Shown here: positions 63,052 to 64,000 of the stretch, piece by piece | How the letters are laid out: each line of letters starts with the position of its first letter | Position numbering within the stretch: the first letter of the stretch is position 1 | Source: Kudoa neothunni | Lineage: Eukaryota > Cnidaria | Assembly (NCBI GenBank): GCA_964304625.1 | Contig: OZ199838.1 | Span: forward strand, 16,058,001-16,122,000 | DNA: 64,000 nt | Reading direction: 5' to 3' | The notes under the pieces: generated by a model | Seen by the model: only the letters and a program-made list of their open reading frames with translations | Database searches by the model: none | What the model was told of the DNA's origin: nothing | Program-made: the position numbers and the translations under genes

Positions 63052-63590
63052 TTGGTAATAGAGTAGGATGTGGCACCTAAAAACAACCTTCTGCGCATCG
63101 TTTTTTCGTCGATTCTTTCGCGAATATTCATAATAAAATGAAAGAATACAGAAAGGAAATATTCAGTTATTATTTTAAAAAGTAATTATTTTATATCTAA
63201 ATACTAGCCTCCTAATTTAAAGATGTAAAACTAGGATATCTCCACGAAGTGGAACTTTCTTTTTAGGTTTGAGCTTGTTTCATCCCTCCCCAAACATAAC
63301 GGTGAAGAAAATATATAAAATTATTTACAGTTGGAGTATGGATAAATCTATTTTATCTGCCTCCGAAAATATTAATTTGATCACAAAAACAACGGGAGAA
63401 TAGTTTAAAAAAATAAGAAATATTTGCTCTTCTAATTTTCTTCAGCCAAAACCATTTGGTGGCGAAGGATGTATTATTGAGATTGATGAGACGTTTCTTC
63501 ACGGACAGAGCAAAAATAAACAAGGCCGGTATTTTAAGAGAGATTTTCGGAAGAGAGCCCAAACTAAAGAATTTAATAAATAATTAATGT
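63052..63590 (+). mobile_element. Merlin-like element fragment with IDE motif
   Basis: Begins GGTAATAGAGTAGGATGTGG, a diverged version of the Merlin end, with CTGCGCATCGTTTTTTCG next. On the plus strand GFSSRNGTFF-like sequence lies at about 63250. The core GGEGCIIEIDETFLHGQSK (about 63460) then GRYFKRDFRK follows, holding the first catalytic Asp in the family EIDE box. Downstream motifs (DGPWVFG, HTNTIE) are not seen before 63600, so the copy is 3'-truncated. Confidence 0.65.
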
Positions 63591-64000
63591 TAAATTTTAT
63601 ATAATATAATGTTAAACCAGCCGGTAAAATAGCAAAATACCTTATAAATATAAAAAACATCTTTATTTATAGAGTTCTCTTAATAATTTAGTACAATACA
63701 GCATCTAAGACTTTAAATATAATCGTTAGTTTTATAAATATGAGAAAAGATTATATATATATCTAAAAAATGAAATGAAGAGTCTAATATATATTTATTA
63801 TATTGCTAAATTCCTATTTAAGTTTCTTCTTTCATTTTGTATAATTAACTTCCGTTAAGAATGATCCTTCAAAAATTGATTGTTAAAAGATTTTATTGAC
63901 AGATATCGAGTGAAATGAAGATTTATTGTATTGTCGCTATAAAAATTTCATGATAAAATGATTAAACTTTTTTTATAATTAAAATAAATTGACCGAAAGC
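63591..64000. other. AT-rich edge of window
   Basis: Nothing recognised. Confidence 0.5.

Noticed and set aside
1-64000. LTR elements, retrovirus-like or Polinton-like elements, LINEs, CRISPR arrays
   Set aside because: No reverse transcriptase, integrase of retroviral type, capsid, long terminal repeats or regularly spaced repeats were seen.

Overview
This is a very AT-rich eukaryotic window with a metazoan look. Its gene set (a LAT-type SLC7 transporter, SLC25A32-like carrier, Sly1/SCFD1, ARMT1 and SPT16) comes with many short exons and very short GT-AG introns, mostly 40-70 nt. It also carries a broad set of cut-and-paste DNA transposons. Open reading frames called without splicing show only fragments; splicing the exons by hand gives near full-length proteins. 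The mix of tiny introns, AT bias and fairly diverged proteins would fit a compact-genome invertebrate such as an orthonectid, dicyemid or myxozoan. I cannot choose between these from the sequence alone.

Layout, left to right. 446-1349 holds a TTAA-flanked fold-back element. 2454-4262 (-) is a LAT-type amino-acid transporter in 8 exons. 6173-7273 is a hAT-like non-autonomous element. 9909-19872 (+) is an SLC25A32-like mitochondrial carrier in 10 exons; its fifth intron of 8.6 kb holds two piggyBac remnants, a Tc1-like element, a MULE and a second, inverted Tc1-like piece. 19884-20308 (-) is a small convergent gene ending 11 bp away. 22372-28252 is a nest of four elements. 29051-35454 (+) is SLY1/SCFD1 in about 20 exons. 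36424-37747 is a Tc1-like element and 38095-40776 a Merlin element with 9-bp target duplications. 42359-43419 (+) is a secreted or membrane protein gene, and 43860-44600 (+) a poorly resolved candidate gene. 45895-47455 (-) is ARMT1 and 47980-48526 (+) a divergent EF-hand gene. 50995-59407 (-) is SPT16 in 20 exons, with a TTAA element in one intron. 59968 onward holds two further Merlin-like pieces.

The host genes serve unrelated housekeeping roles: amino-acid uptake, mitochondrial cofactor import, ER-Golgi vesicle fusion, metabolite damage control and chromatin reorganisation. There is no operon-like logic. The main structural theme is that almost all introns are tiny, and several of the rare long ones are filled by transposons or an AT minisatellite. 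No LTR retroelement, LINE, rRNA, tRNA or CRISPR array was recognised.
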